DNA of 62,000 bases from Phoronis australis. Its lineage: Eukaryota; Phoronida; Phoronidae. Location: assembly GCA_002633005.1 (NCBI GenBank), contig NMRA01000443.1:56251-118250 (forward strand), in the 5' to 3' direction. Position numbers and translations under genes: made by a program. The notes beneath the pieces were generated by a model that was given only the letters and a program-made list of their open reading frames with translations, made no database searches and was not told the origin of the DNA. Numbering within the stretch: the first letter of the stretch is position 1; the number at the start of each line of letters is the position of its first letter. This document shows, piece after piece, positions 25,401 through 35,643 of the stretch.

Positions 25401-28400
25401 TTTCAGTAGCAACGTGTTTTGCTATTGAAGCACTTAGTTGTCTGTGTCCATTTAAAATATCTTTGAACAGTACAGCTTCCATTGAACAGCACACCTTGCA
25501 GTGTTATTACAGAATATAAATCATACCCAGCCTTGCAAACGAGACAGACTACAAAAATTTGAGCGTCTCTGTTGATTCGTTGCCTCAAACAATTCCCGAG
25601 ACTGCCTGAAAGGCCATGTGTTGTCGAGTTTCAAGTGTAGACCAAATGATCTGCTGAATACATTTATTAATCTTTTGTTAATGAATTAATCTGTTCATGT
25701 ATAGTATGTTACCCTGCTTTTAAACATCATGTGTTTTCCGATTTCAGAGGGCCCAAAAGACTATTTGTATGGCCATTGTTATCTCCATCCGGATAAAGAT
25801 TACCAAGGTGACCAAGTTTCGGGCCTGATTTTATTCAAACAAGACGTAAGAATGCCTTTAGCTTGATAAGCTACTGTTTTGCTTTCGCTTTCAGCGTGCG
25901 CGTACATTTTTACACCCTCTTTATACATAATCAACAAATTTCCGGCAACATGGTTGATCAAATTGTAATCTGTTATTGCCTAGTTCAGTGGGTTTGACAG
26001 TGTAACAGCTACAGAGACACCTAGTGGTTATAGTATGAACTATGATATGGTTCTCCACAAACTAGAGGCACCTAGTGGTTACATTGTGAACTATCAAATA
26101 ATTCTCTACATTCAACACACTGTAAAGCGGTTATAAATCTGGCGTGTGTTCGGTACAGGCGTGGGCTGAAATGAAAGGGCAGTTTGTTATATATTGCTTT
26201 AGATGTTTGAAGCGTAAAATAACCTGTCTTGACGCGCCAGCTCATAGGTCCCGTAAAAATCACTTCTAATTTGAGCCACGAAAGAGTTGAGGACTGAAAA
26301 TTTCAATGGTCTAAATCAAAACTCATTTGTTACGGAAGGCAAGTTTTGCCGACCGGACAGTACGGACTTTGTGATAGGTTATACGTGCATATACGTGTCA
26401 GACTGAAAGCCTTTCGCATGATGCATCGCGTAAGCATGCTCACACAGGCAATATATGTTTTTAGAGAAAATATGGCAAGTTGCATATGAAACTGGAAGCT
26501 CACGGTATCGTAAATGAACACCACCTGCATGGTCTTCACATCCACGAGTTTGGCGATATGTCTGATGGCTGCAAACATGTAGGCGGTCATTACAACCCTT
26601 TCCACGAAAGACACGGTGGACCAAATGACACACATCATCACGTGGGTGACCTCGGCAACATTAAAGAAGACGAAAACGGTGATGTGGTCGTGGAAATGGA
26701 TTTACACCTCGTCAGTATGACGGGGCCTTACTCTGTTGTTGGAAGATCAGTTGTGGTAAGTTGATACACTAAGGCCTAAAGATCAGTTGTGGTAAGTTGA
26801 TACATTAAAGCCTAAAGATCAGTTGTGGTAAGTTGATACATTAAGGCCTAAAGATCGGTTGGGGTAAGTTGATACATTGAGGACTAAAGATCAGTTGTGG
26901 TATGTTGACACATTAAGGACTAAAGATCAGTTGTGGTAAGTTGATACATTAAGGCCTAAAGATCGGTTGTGGTAAGTTGACACATTAAAGCCTAAAGATC
27001 AGTTGTGGTAAGTTGATACATTAAGGCCTGAAGATCGGTGGTGGTAAGTTGATACATTAAGGCTTAAAAATCGGTTGTGGTACTGTAAGTTGACACATTA
27101 AGGCATAAAGATCGGGAATTGTGAGCACTTTTATCACTTAATGAGTAACATCTGCGAGGCTGAAATTTGGTGAAAAATGTTGAATCGCGCAGAATAGTAA
27201 GTAAAGATATGTCTCACAAAATTTCACTGTAAATTATTGGTGAAAATAATTTATACAAAGTTTTAAACTCGTAACTTATCCGCTGTTGTCCAAGATGGCC
27301 GACCCGATTCTAACAAAAAGAGACTCAAATTTCGCCACAAAAATTGCAATCATTTGCACTGCTTGCCCCAATTTTTCGATTACTATTGGGCCATTGGGTA
27401 GGATGCATTATCTTTCCAATGATTGTGCAGCATTTTTTCAAAACGAAAAAAAAAATTTTGTTCGACCGCCCTAATTTAGGTAAGTGAATGAACGATATGA
27501 ACTGGAAAAGATCGCAAAGCGCATTTCGAGCCGTAAGTTCTGCATGTCACGCTTTGTTATCGTTTTAGCAAATTGTAGTGAGAAGTTTTATAAGATATGA
27601 CTACGCGGTTGTTTTCGAGTCTGTGATACGGCAATCATGTGAAAATCTTTTGTTTACCCCCGCCCGCTGGATAGTTCCCTGATCGTCCGCTGTCGGAGTT
27701 TGTCATCCGTCCTAGGATGTGCGTACACAATTTTGGTGATGTAAAACGATGGCTATAAAGATATCAAATCAATTTCAGTGGTTCTGTCTTTCGACGGCCA
27801 CCCTTTTGTCGATTGAAAACATCACCGACAACGCAAATTACGCGTGTGAGTTACACACGATTTCGGAACTCACTTAGGCTAAACGTTGACTTTACACATC
27901 CGGTTAACCGCAGAGCGTCGCCTGAAGTTTTTTTCACAATTACAGGCACGTACATGTGCGATGTTTTGGCAAAAAATAACTTAAAAACGAATTTGGCTTA
28001 TGAATGTAAGTATCTGTTATAAATTAAGGAACATAAGTAGGTGCTTTGACCATGCCTAAAAGTCAGTTTAGATGTTCTACGAGGGCTTTAAGGCCTAAAT
28101 ATCAGTTGTGATGTGTGGACACATTAGGCTTAAAGATCGGTTGTGGTAAGTTGATACATTAAGGCCTAAAGGTTGGTTTTGTGTTCATCTTGGTTTCCTC
28201 CGCTTACTTTTAGTCAAGGAGAACTTCACAAACGTTTCCGTAACCATTTTGATGTTTTGAAAAAAGGAATTTATGACCTTTGGATCGCCAAAAAGTGACT
28301 TCGTACTTATTTTTTAATTGCTCTATCCAGAACCTTTATTTTTATTTTGATGGCAGCTATATTTTCACAAGATGATTACATGTACAGGGCAAACATCCAT

Positions 28401-28928
28401 CAGAATCTCATGTTAGTGTCTTCAGGCAATAGGGCGGTACAAGGCTATTATGTTAATTCGAAGCTGTTAAACAACATCTCGCGTGCATTTCGCGAGAGTA
28501 AGCTCATCATCAATGTGTAATACAAAAGAGAAAATCACGCGACAAGAAGACCTCTTTTGGCCAATTTTCAGAACCGCAAGACAATTGTTGAACCATGTTT
28601 TTTCCCAATCCTTATGACTAACGTTGACGGTTTTGATAATCCAATTCCAGCACGAAGCGTTATAGACATAAACTTACAAGTACTCACAAGTGTGCAAAAT
28701 TAAGTTTTTACTGAACTTAACGGCATTGAGATCATACAGTCACGTAGACGTTTATTATCAAGTTAAGAAAAGCTGTGCTGAACTTTCCACTTACAGGTTT
28801 CTAAGAACGAAGACGACTTAGGCGAAGGCCATGAAGACAGTTTGACCACTGGCCACTCGGGGGCGCCCATCGCTTGCTGCACCATCGCTGTCGACGATGG
28901 GCATGACTGGTATAAAAACCAAAATTAG
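22495..28928 (+). CDS. Secreted Cu/Zn superoxide dismutase-like protein, four exons, degenerate active site
   Basis: Exons 22495-22555, 25748-25845, 26465-26755 and 28797-28928; 582 nt, 193 aa; junction phases 1, 0, 0. Residues 1-20 form a signal peptide (hydrophobic FLVLAVALTLG). The SOD fold follows: GHCYLHPD, HGLHIHEFGD, GGHYNPFHERHGGP, HHHVGDLGN, EDDLGEG. In human SOD1 numbering, copper/zinc ligands 46, 48, 63, 71, 80 and Asp83 are present (H78, H80, H95, H103, H112, D115), as are the disulphide cysteines (C89, C177). Copper ligand His120 is Ser152, and catalytic Arg143 is Pro174. The protein is His-rich. Superoxide dismutation is therefore doubtful; a metal-binding secreted protein is more likely, as in the SOD-derived molluscan plasma proteins cavortin and dominin. 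The exon 3 donor is followed by an array of copies of itself. Intron 1 holds two palindromic elements. Confidence 0.92.
23138..23199. repeat. 30-bp tandem duplication in SOD intron 1
   Basis: CCGTTTTACCCCTGTTATAT starts at 23138 and again at 23168, almost identical. Confidence 0.9.
24282..24350. mobile_element. Short palindromic element, copy 1
   Basis: Arms CGGCTAAGGCATCTGATTGG and (reversed) CGGCTAAGACATCTCATTGG flank about 25 bp. A second copy of the same palindrome lies at 32.75 kb, so it is a dispersed foldback or MITE-like repeat. Confidence 0.65.
24627..24733. mobile_element. Nested palindromic element, 107 bp
   Basis: Perfect 17-bp outer arms, ATTCACGCAGTCGCCAT and ATGGCGACTGCGTGAAT, enclose inner arms TTTTTAGGT and ACCTAAAAA. 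The TSD is not evident. MITE-like. Confidence 0.65.
26014..26110. repeat. 51-bp degenerate tandem duplication in SOD intron 2
   Basis: CACCTAGTGGTTA followed by GTGAACTAT or ATGAACTAT occurs twice, with unit starts at 26014 and 26065. Confidence 0.75.
26744..27115 (+). repeat. 36-bp minisatellite containing the exon 3 splice donor of the SOD-like gene
   Basis: Unit starts (AGATCAG or AGATCGG) lie at 26744, 26780, 26816, 26852, 26888, 26924, 26960, 26996, 27032 and ~27068, with a partial at ~27109. The first unit is the real exon 3 end plus donor, TCAGTTGTG|GTAAGTTGAT. Most later units keep GTAAGT; the 26888 unit has GTATGT. Two or more further units lie at 28086-28175 in the same intron. Since 36 is a multiple of 3, every downstream donor would read the same in-frame TGA of the first unit. 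Confidence 0.95.
28086..28175. repeat. Outlying copies of the 36-bp splice-donor minisatellite
   Basis: AAGGCCTAAATATCAGTTGT and AAAGATCGGTTGTGGTAAGT recur about 1 kb after the main array, with a ~1-kb unrelated segment between. One unit keeps an intact GTAAGT. Confidence 0.85.
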
Positions 28929-30823
28929 ATGTTCTTGCAGGAAGTTAGGAAACGAGACACGTGAATCTGGGCTGCGTTCCGTGGACCCAAGAATCACGCG
29001 AGTAAAGCTACTGCAGTCATGTGCTTTGCTTGCAATGTAGGGCTATATTTCGCAAAATCTCGCGTTTTCACGTTTCTAGAGTTTATGGAAGGCAGACGAG
29101 ATTTCATTTTTTGATTTTATGCGAACATTTTAGCTTTTAGAAACGCTTTCGTTAGATCTCAGGACAAGTATAGATTTATATAGACAGCATGTAAAGGTTT
29201 ATTTAGTGTTTAGAACACTAAACATAAAATAACTAGATTCAATTTAGTTCTTTGGTATTATATTCTGTTACGGAAAGTTTTCGTTCTCCAAGGAAAGGCT
29301 AAAGTTTACAAAGTTCAAACCCGGCTCTTTCGATGAACTTTGTAAACTGGCGAGAACCATGCTCAACACAAAACCCTGGCGGCTAGCGGAGGCATCTTAA
29401 TACACGTGGTCTTGCCTTCTTTCTTTGTTCCGAACAGACCAGCTTGTGTGTAATATCTGTGTCTTATCTGCGTAACTTGGTTAATTATCTGCACATATAC
29501 ATAAATGTATGACATTTTAGTCTGAAAGTGAGTTGGAAATAGTAATGTGAAATATAACTTGCAAAACCATGGAAACGTATTTGGTTTCATCTTTCGTCTT
29601 CTGCATCACAAATTCGCAATGAATTGCCGATAATCTTTTAACAATGTCTTCGTTTTGGCGGGAACATGATCAGCAGAAGATTTTTCCTCATACTTGAACA
29701 TTCAAACAAAAAAATGAAAACTTTCGTGTTCCAGAAAAACGAAAGACAGCGTACAAGTTTACGAGCAAATCAGAACACTGAACTCATTTTGCCCTAATAA
29801 CCTCTGTGGTAGGTAGTTCAAAGCCTAGATACACAGAGATCAGTGCGCATCAATTCTGAACAAGTAAAACACGTCTCAATAAAAAAACATTCCAACATTT
29901 CAGATTTATCAAAGCTATACAGCCCAAGGGCAGACGTAAAACTTGAAAGAAAAAAAATACGGTAATGCACTATTTTGCAGGAACATTAGCCTTCCGCTGT
30001 TCAAAAACAATTGTAGGCTATCTACTTTGTGTGACGTCATATCTACGCGGGTACACGACTCTCACCGGAAACGGCTCTCGTTCATACCGACAACTGACGT
30101 AGGGAGTGTCCCGGAATGCGTTTCCAAGGGTTGGGGTCTAATCTTTTCACTTGAAATCGAAATCTAATTACTTTTCTTTTTTATTTTTGTGTGAACTCAA
30201 ACTATGTTTGGCTTACATTTTACGCACGAAAACGACGATATGAATATTATAATGGTAATGAGGCGAGAGCAATAAACATCCATCACAGTGCAATTAACCA
30301 AGGACATCCATTATACAAGTATACAAAAAGGAGATATTGCGAAGAAAGTGGACAATCGTTTCAAATTCATACCTATTGAATTTCACACCTGTCGATAAAA
30401 CACTGAATTCATCTGATTTATTGCAAAAGTAAGTATGGCGAGACTTGTTTATTTGCACCTTGCTCACACAATACGAACGGTGAAGAAGCACTGACAGGCG
30501 CTAATCCATAGGGAAGTCCAGGGATACGTTTCACAATAAGTTACTGACACTTAAAAGGGAACTGTATTTTATTCTGAATAAATTCTGGATAGTTTTCTAT
30601 GAATTGTTGATTAATTTCACAAATAATTCAACACCAAAAATTAAACTTATGTTCTCTAACGAAGCTCAAAAAATTACCGGCTTGGAGCGCTGCTTAGTCT
30701 CGTGACGTATTTGGCGGGGGCAAAGTCACTGTCCTGTGTTAGCGTGCAATCAAGTAGCGTTTTTTATATTGTCGGAATAAGAAATTTTAGTGTGAAATTT
30801 CGGGTCACAAGGGATACCTGTTT

Positions 30824-31591
30824 NNNNNNNNNNNNNNNNNNNNNNNNNNNNNNNNNNNNNNNNNNNNNNNNNNNNNNNNNNNNNNNNNNNNNNNNNNNNN
30901 NNNNNNNNNNNNNNNNNNNNNNNNNNNNNNNNNNNNNNNNNNNNNNNNNNNNNNNNNNNNNNNNNNNNNNNNNNNNNNNNNNNNNNNNNNNNNNNNNNNN
31001 NNNNNNNNNNNNNNNNNNNNNNNNNNNNNNNNNNNNNNNNNNNNNNNNNNNNNNNNNNNNNNNNNNNNNNNNNNNNNNNNNNNNNNNNNNNNNNNNNNNN
31101 NNNNNNNNNNNNNNNNNNNNNNNNNNNNNNNNNNNNNNNNNNNNNNNNNNNNNNNNNNNNNNNNNNNNNNNNNNNNNNNNNNNNNNNNNNNNNNNNNNNN
31201 NNNNNNNNNNNNNNNNNNNNNNNNNNNNNNNNNNNNNNNNNNNNNNNNNNNNNNNNNNNNNNNNNNNNNNNNNNNNNNNNNNNNNNNNNNNNNNNNNNNN
31301 NNNNNNNNNNNNNNNNNNNNNNNNNNNNNNNNNNNNNNNNNNNNNNNNNNNNNNNNNNNNNNNNNNNNNNNNNNNNNNNNNNNNNNNNNNNNNNNNNNNN
31401 NNNNNNNNNNNNNNNNNNNNNNNNNNNNNNNNNNNNNNNNNNNNNNNNNNNNNNNNNNNNNNNNNNNNNNNNNNNNNNNNNNNNNNNNNNNNNNNNNNNN
31501 NNNNNNNNNNNNNNNNNNNNNNNNNNNNNNNNNNNNNNNNNNNNNNNNNNNNNNNNNNNNNNNNNNNNNNNNNNNNNNNNNNNNNNNNNNN
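30824..31591. other. Assembly gap, 768 N
   Basis: Unresolved bases. Long open frames spanning it are artefacts. Confidence 1.
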
Positions 31592-32754
31592 TTGTTTGTT
31601 AGTCAACATTACGCAAGGGGGCGGAGCTTGCGATTGGTCAATTTTGCTCAAGTGAGATTTAATCATGTCTCAGAAATAATTGTGTGGGAGCGTAAGTTCA
31701 AAGTCTTTACTGAAGTCTTAGGATACTTCTCATGAAACAGAGATCTGGAAGTACACGCCCCCTTTTGTTAGTCAGTTGACGTAATTGCAAGGGAATGTCA
31801 AATCTGTTTCCCATTACCAAAACTCCGCGCCACACTACATAGAACACCTCTTAATTTTCCATAAAAACAAACACTGACCAATCTGTGCCACAACACAATA
31901 AGGAATACAATTAAATACACCGACAATTCTACACCAGCCTATTTTCTGTTTTCTTGGGTTTTTATTTAATCACTAACAACTGAGAAATTGGTCGTCAAAT
32001 AGCAAGAGGGAAGAATTATACAGGAATCGTACACAAAACAAAAAACTGCTACACGCCAGGCTCTGCGTAAACCCAGTGAAAAGGTGCATTTGAAACACTG
32101 ACTCGATGGAGAAATTTACTTAAAAAGCCACAAAGAGACATTTGATAACGGCCAATTCATCCCCACTCCACGATATTTCAACGTCAGCAGTCTGGGTCCA
32201 GCTATCAAGGTACAGGTATATGTGGGTTAATGTGATATATTTAAAACGTGAGTTCTTAAATTACTTAACTTGAGTGAAGGAGCGTTTTTAACAATTACAC
32301 AAGAAGTGACAATTAAACAAAATTTGGAGTTACCTGATCTCATCGTGGGCATACTCCTGATCTCATCGTAAGCATACTGTATTTGTGCAGTATTAAACAC
32401 CGCACTTAGTCTTTAAATAATCAAATACAAGACATCACATTGATCAATAATAATGGCTCTCAAAACCGCAGCTTGGATATACAAGTACTGCGGTGCTAAA
32501 GTCGACGATAAATCCTTTATGAACTACGAAACTTTACAAATAAGTTACCACAAAAGTCACATTTCCCTGACAACTAAAAGCAATGCAGTCATGGAACATT
32601 AAAAAAATCACACAAAAAGCAGAGTCCTCAAAACATGTACATAAATGAACACAAATTCAATCCACCTACATCAAACATTAAATATAAAGTCATTCCTTGT
32701 CGAGTTCCATAAATCTGACATCAGTGGATGCACATGCTCCACGTTTCGCTAGGT

Positions 32755-32812
32755 CGCTAAGACATCTGATTGGTTCTCTACGATAAACCAATCAGGTGCT
32801 AATCATGTGCAG
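32755..32812. mobile_element. Short palindromic element, copy 2
   Basis: GCTAAGACATCTGATTGGTT is followed after a short loop by AACCAATCAGGTGCTAA. It is the same family as the element at 24.28 kb. Confidence 0.6.
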
Positions 32813-33577
32813 CCAATATGAAACTTTATACATCTTTCCAGATACAGTAGGTGACTAACAGGCCCACGGCAAGAATTGGTAATTACAGAATATCACTCGT
32901 CGTCACAATGGCACTTATAGTCTATCCGTAGGTACATAAAATTAATACATGCTTTTTGCAAAATAGATGTATGAGATTGCTCGTGATCACGTGCTTCGCT
33001 TGTTGCAGTAATGGGGATATCTCACGAGCGTGATCCGTGAGGAGCTCAATTGGTAGATGAAAACAGCTTTATCCATACAAAATTGCGATAACATGTACAA
33101 ACCAAGCAAGTCTAGAGTAATTAAAACTCTTCTTCACCATTATGGTGATGGTTTAATGTTTGAGGACTGAGTTGAGGCTGAAACATTACATTGCTGATTA
33201 CACGTAAATTATCAACAAATACCAAAACATCAAAAAGGGTTTACAGAGTTTAAAACGTTAACGTGAAACATTAACCTAGCACAAATGCCGACAGACGGCG
33301 TGGACGTCTGTCTAAATGTTGGGCATTAAAGACATTGGCAGATTTAGAAACGTTTTGGTGACAACCCCCACAGCAAGTGCTGTGCACAAAGGATTATTCC
33401 AAGTTTCAAGCAGACGATTTTTTAAAATGGGTACTGCCAAATAACTGTCCATGCCAGCTGTGACGCAAAAAGCATCGGATACGCATTCCTGTTTCACATT
33501 GTACCAGCCAAGACCATGAGTTGACTACTTTTACTAAACTGTTCAATTTATGAGAAGCAATGAGAAAACTGCAAGAT

Positions 33578-35361
33578 TTAAGGTCCTTCCAGTTCGAAGT
33601 ACTCGTGTTTCTCATCTGAGGGGGACAAGTCTGCAGGTTGGCCATTCTGATAATTTGCCATCGACTCCATAGGTATGGATGATGTGGGGCTCAGGATATC
33701 TGGGGTAGCGTTGTCACTGGCGATATTTTTAGGCTGGAGTAATGACGTCACCAAGTAAGCAGCTTCCTCGCTGTTAGACCGTTCTAACCCATCTTGAGAT
33801 CCGTTCCTGTGCTGAGAATTGTTTTCATTGGGTTGCATGTTCAACAGTTTCTGATACTCGTGCGCATCATCGGGCTGCACAGTTGTACTACCTGTGGCGA
33901 CCCCTGGAGACGTTGGTTGGAAGGTTGACAAGCGATTTGTCTGACTCGCAGTTCCATCGGGTGGCTGTTGCAAAGTTAAAATTTCGTATTAGCAAGTGGG
34001 GGTAGTGCAGTTTCATGGAATTTGGAAGTAAAGACTTACCGTCCAACATTTAATAAAAATTTCTTGAAAACAGGTCTGGTCAACAGGGATTGGTGAAGTA
34101 AACGGAGCCTTTTAAAATTTATATTCATAACAAACCCTTGTCATTTTCCTCAGTGTTAACTGTAATCAAAATCCGTTGCACCATTTTAAAACTAATCTAG
34201 GGTCCAAAAGTAGTTTCTTAAAATTTAATATGTCGAAAACAGGGCTCATGAAAAGTCAGAAACGTCGGAATACAAACTGACGCCAACTGACAGACACCTG
34301 TTCCCAGCGATATATCCCTGCCTCACTTTTCATTAGATACAATTCAAACATTATGCAAATACGCGGAACAAGGAGCAACTAGCCGAAACGTGAAATTTTC
34401 AATAGTTAGAGCTAAATTATTGCACCAGTCGGACTCTTCACACCATGCTTCCTTGCATTCCGACAGGCCCCACCGGCCAACCCCAATTCCTCCAAGATGG
34501 GAATTGTGCGGGCACACTAATTTTTGCCGCACAGTTCGTTACTGCATGAGACCAGGCTAAACATGTTATGTTAACAAGTTCGTCATTTATGCGCCGCTAT
34601 GGCTGGAAGTAGATTGGTTTTGCGAAAGAACGATAGATGGAGATATTCGTTGGTCGATTGCATCATACATTCGAAAGCGTCATACTATTCTGAAAATAGC
34701 GGTAGTAGATTATATCAAAGCTGCATTTCTCCGGAGACGTCTCATTGGCAAGGGATAACAGAATGGACTGTAGCTCTAATCTTTATTTCAGGATCCTGAT
34801 TTTAAAATTTTATACATCATGTCAAACTAAAGAGCTCCCATTCCGAGGTGGTAAACCACTCAGAGTGTGTGGTCGATTGTCTCCAAATACGGCACAGGCT
34901 GACCAAGACAATCGGTATTTCATTAACGTCCTCTGATTATTCCTTACTGCATACCTCCGTTGTCACACATTGCACCCTACACATTTAAATGTTAGCTGCA
35001 ATACAAATCTGCAACGATGTTTGCTTTGCCAATTTTCGTTGCTACATAGATGACATTCGCCAAAGTATGCTAAGAAACGTTGAACTTCATATCCACGCAA
35101 CATTCAAAATCATAAATGTACGAGGTATATCTACTTGAAGGTACGCGAGCCTTCGACACTCGAATACCTGAACTCTGCTCAGCTGCCCATGGACCAATAG
35201 GCGGCTGAGGGGCTATAGCCATCCCCCCCGTCCCACTTATTTCAGTGCTGCGCTGCTCATGTTCTAAAGTCATACTAACCTGCTCGTCAATTTCAGCATA
35301 GATACCGGACGTCCTTCTGGTGTATTCGGGATTCTCCACAATTTTGATGTTTTTATCCAAC
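33578..35361 (-). pseudogene. Second copy of receptor A tail exons (likely assembly duplicate)
   Basis: Two exons, 35361-35280 and 33964-33578, reproduce the juxtamembrane and last exons of receptor A, with the same splice sites, phases and lengths (82 and 387 nt) and only a few amino-acid changes (for example DTTAS to DGTAS). No ectodomain or transmembrane exon belongs to this copy. If real, it could act as an alternative 3' end for receptor A. If the single N marks joined haplotypes, it is the other allele. I favour the latter. Confidence 0.6.
35172..35265. repeat. GGCTATAGCC-type dispersed repeat in tail intron (left copy)
   Basis: GCCCATGGACCAATAGGCGG, then GGGGCTATAGCC, then TTTCAGTGCTGCGC. 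It is related to the tandem pair at 49.6 kb. The equivalent position in the right copy is about 37575-37655. Confidence 0.7.
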
Positions 35362-35643
35362 CTGAAAAATAAGTTTCTGNAATGTTGGGCATTAAAGACA
35401 TTGGCAGATTTAGAAACGTTTTGGTGACAACCCCCACAGCAAGTGCTGTGCACAAAGGATTATTCCAAGTTTCAAGCAGACGATTTTTTAAAATGGGTAC
35501 TGCCAAATAACTGTCCATGCCAGCTGTGACGCAAAAAGCATCGGATACGCATTCCTGTTTCACATTGTACCAGCCAAGACCATGAGTTGACTACTTTTAC
35601 TAAACTGTTCAATTTATGAGAAGCAAAGAGAAAACTGCAAGAT

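Larger units (their letters stand above)
28929..33313. other. Intergenic region with assembly gap; no gene recognised
   Basis: Presumed 3' UTR of the SOD-like gene, then unassigned sequence. Open frames at 29.9-30.4 kb have no family resemblance. A 22-bp direct duplication (CTGATCTCATCG...GCATACT) lies at about 32335-32379. Confidence 0.45.

Noticed and set aside
26330-26641. Two minus-strand frames opposite SOD exon 3
   Set aside because: Antisense shadows of a clearly conserved exon.
30702-31666. Long open frames of ~300 codons on both strands
   Set aside because: They run through the 768-N gap; the bases are unknown.
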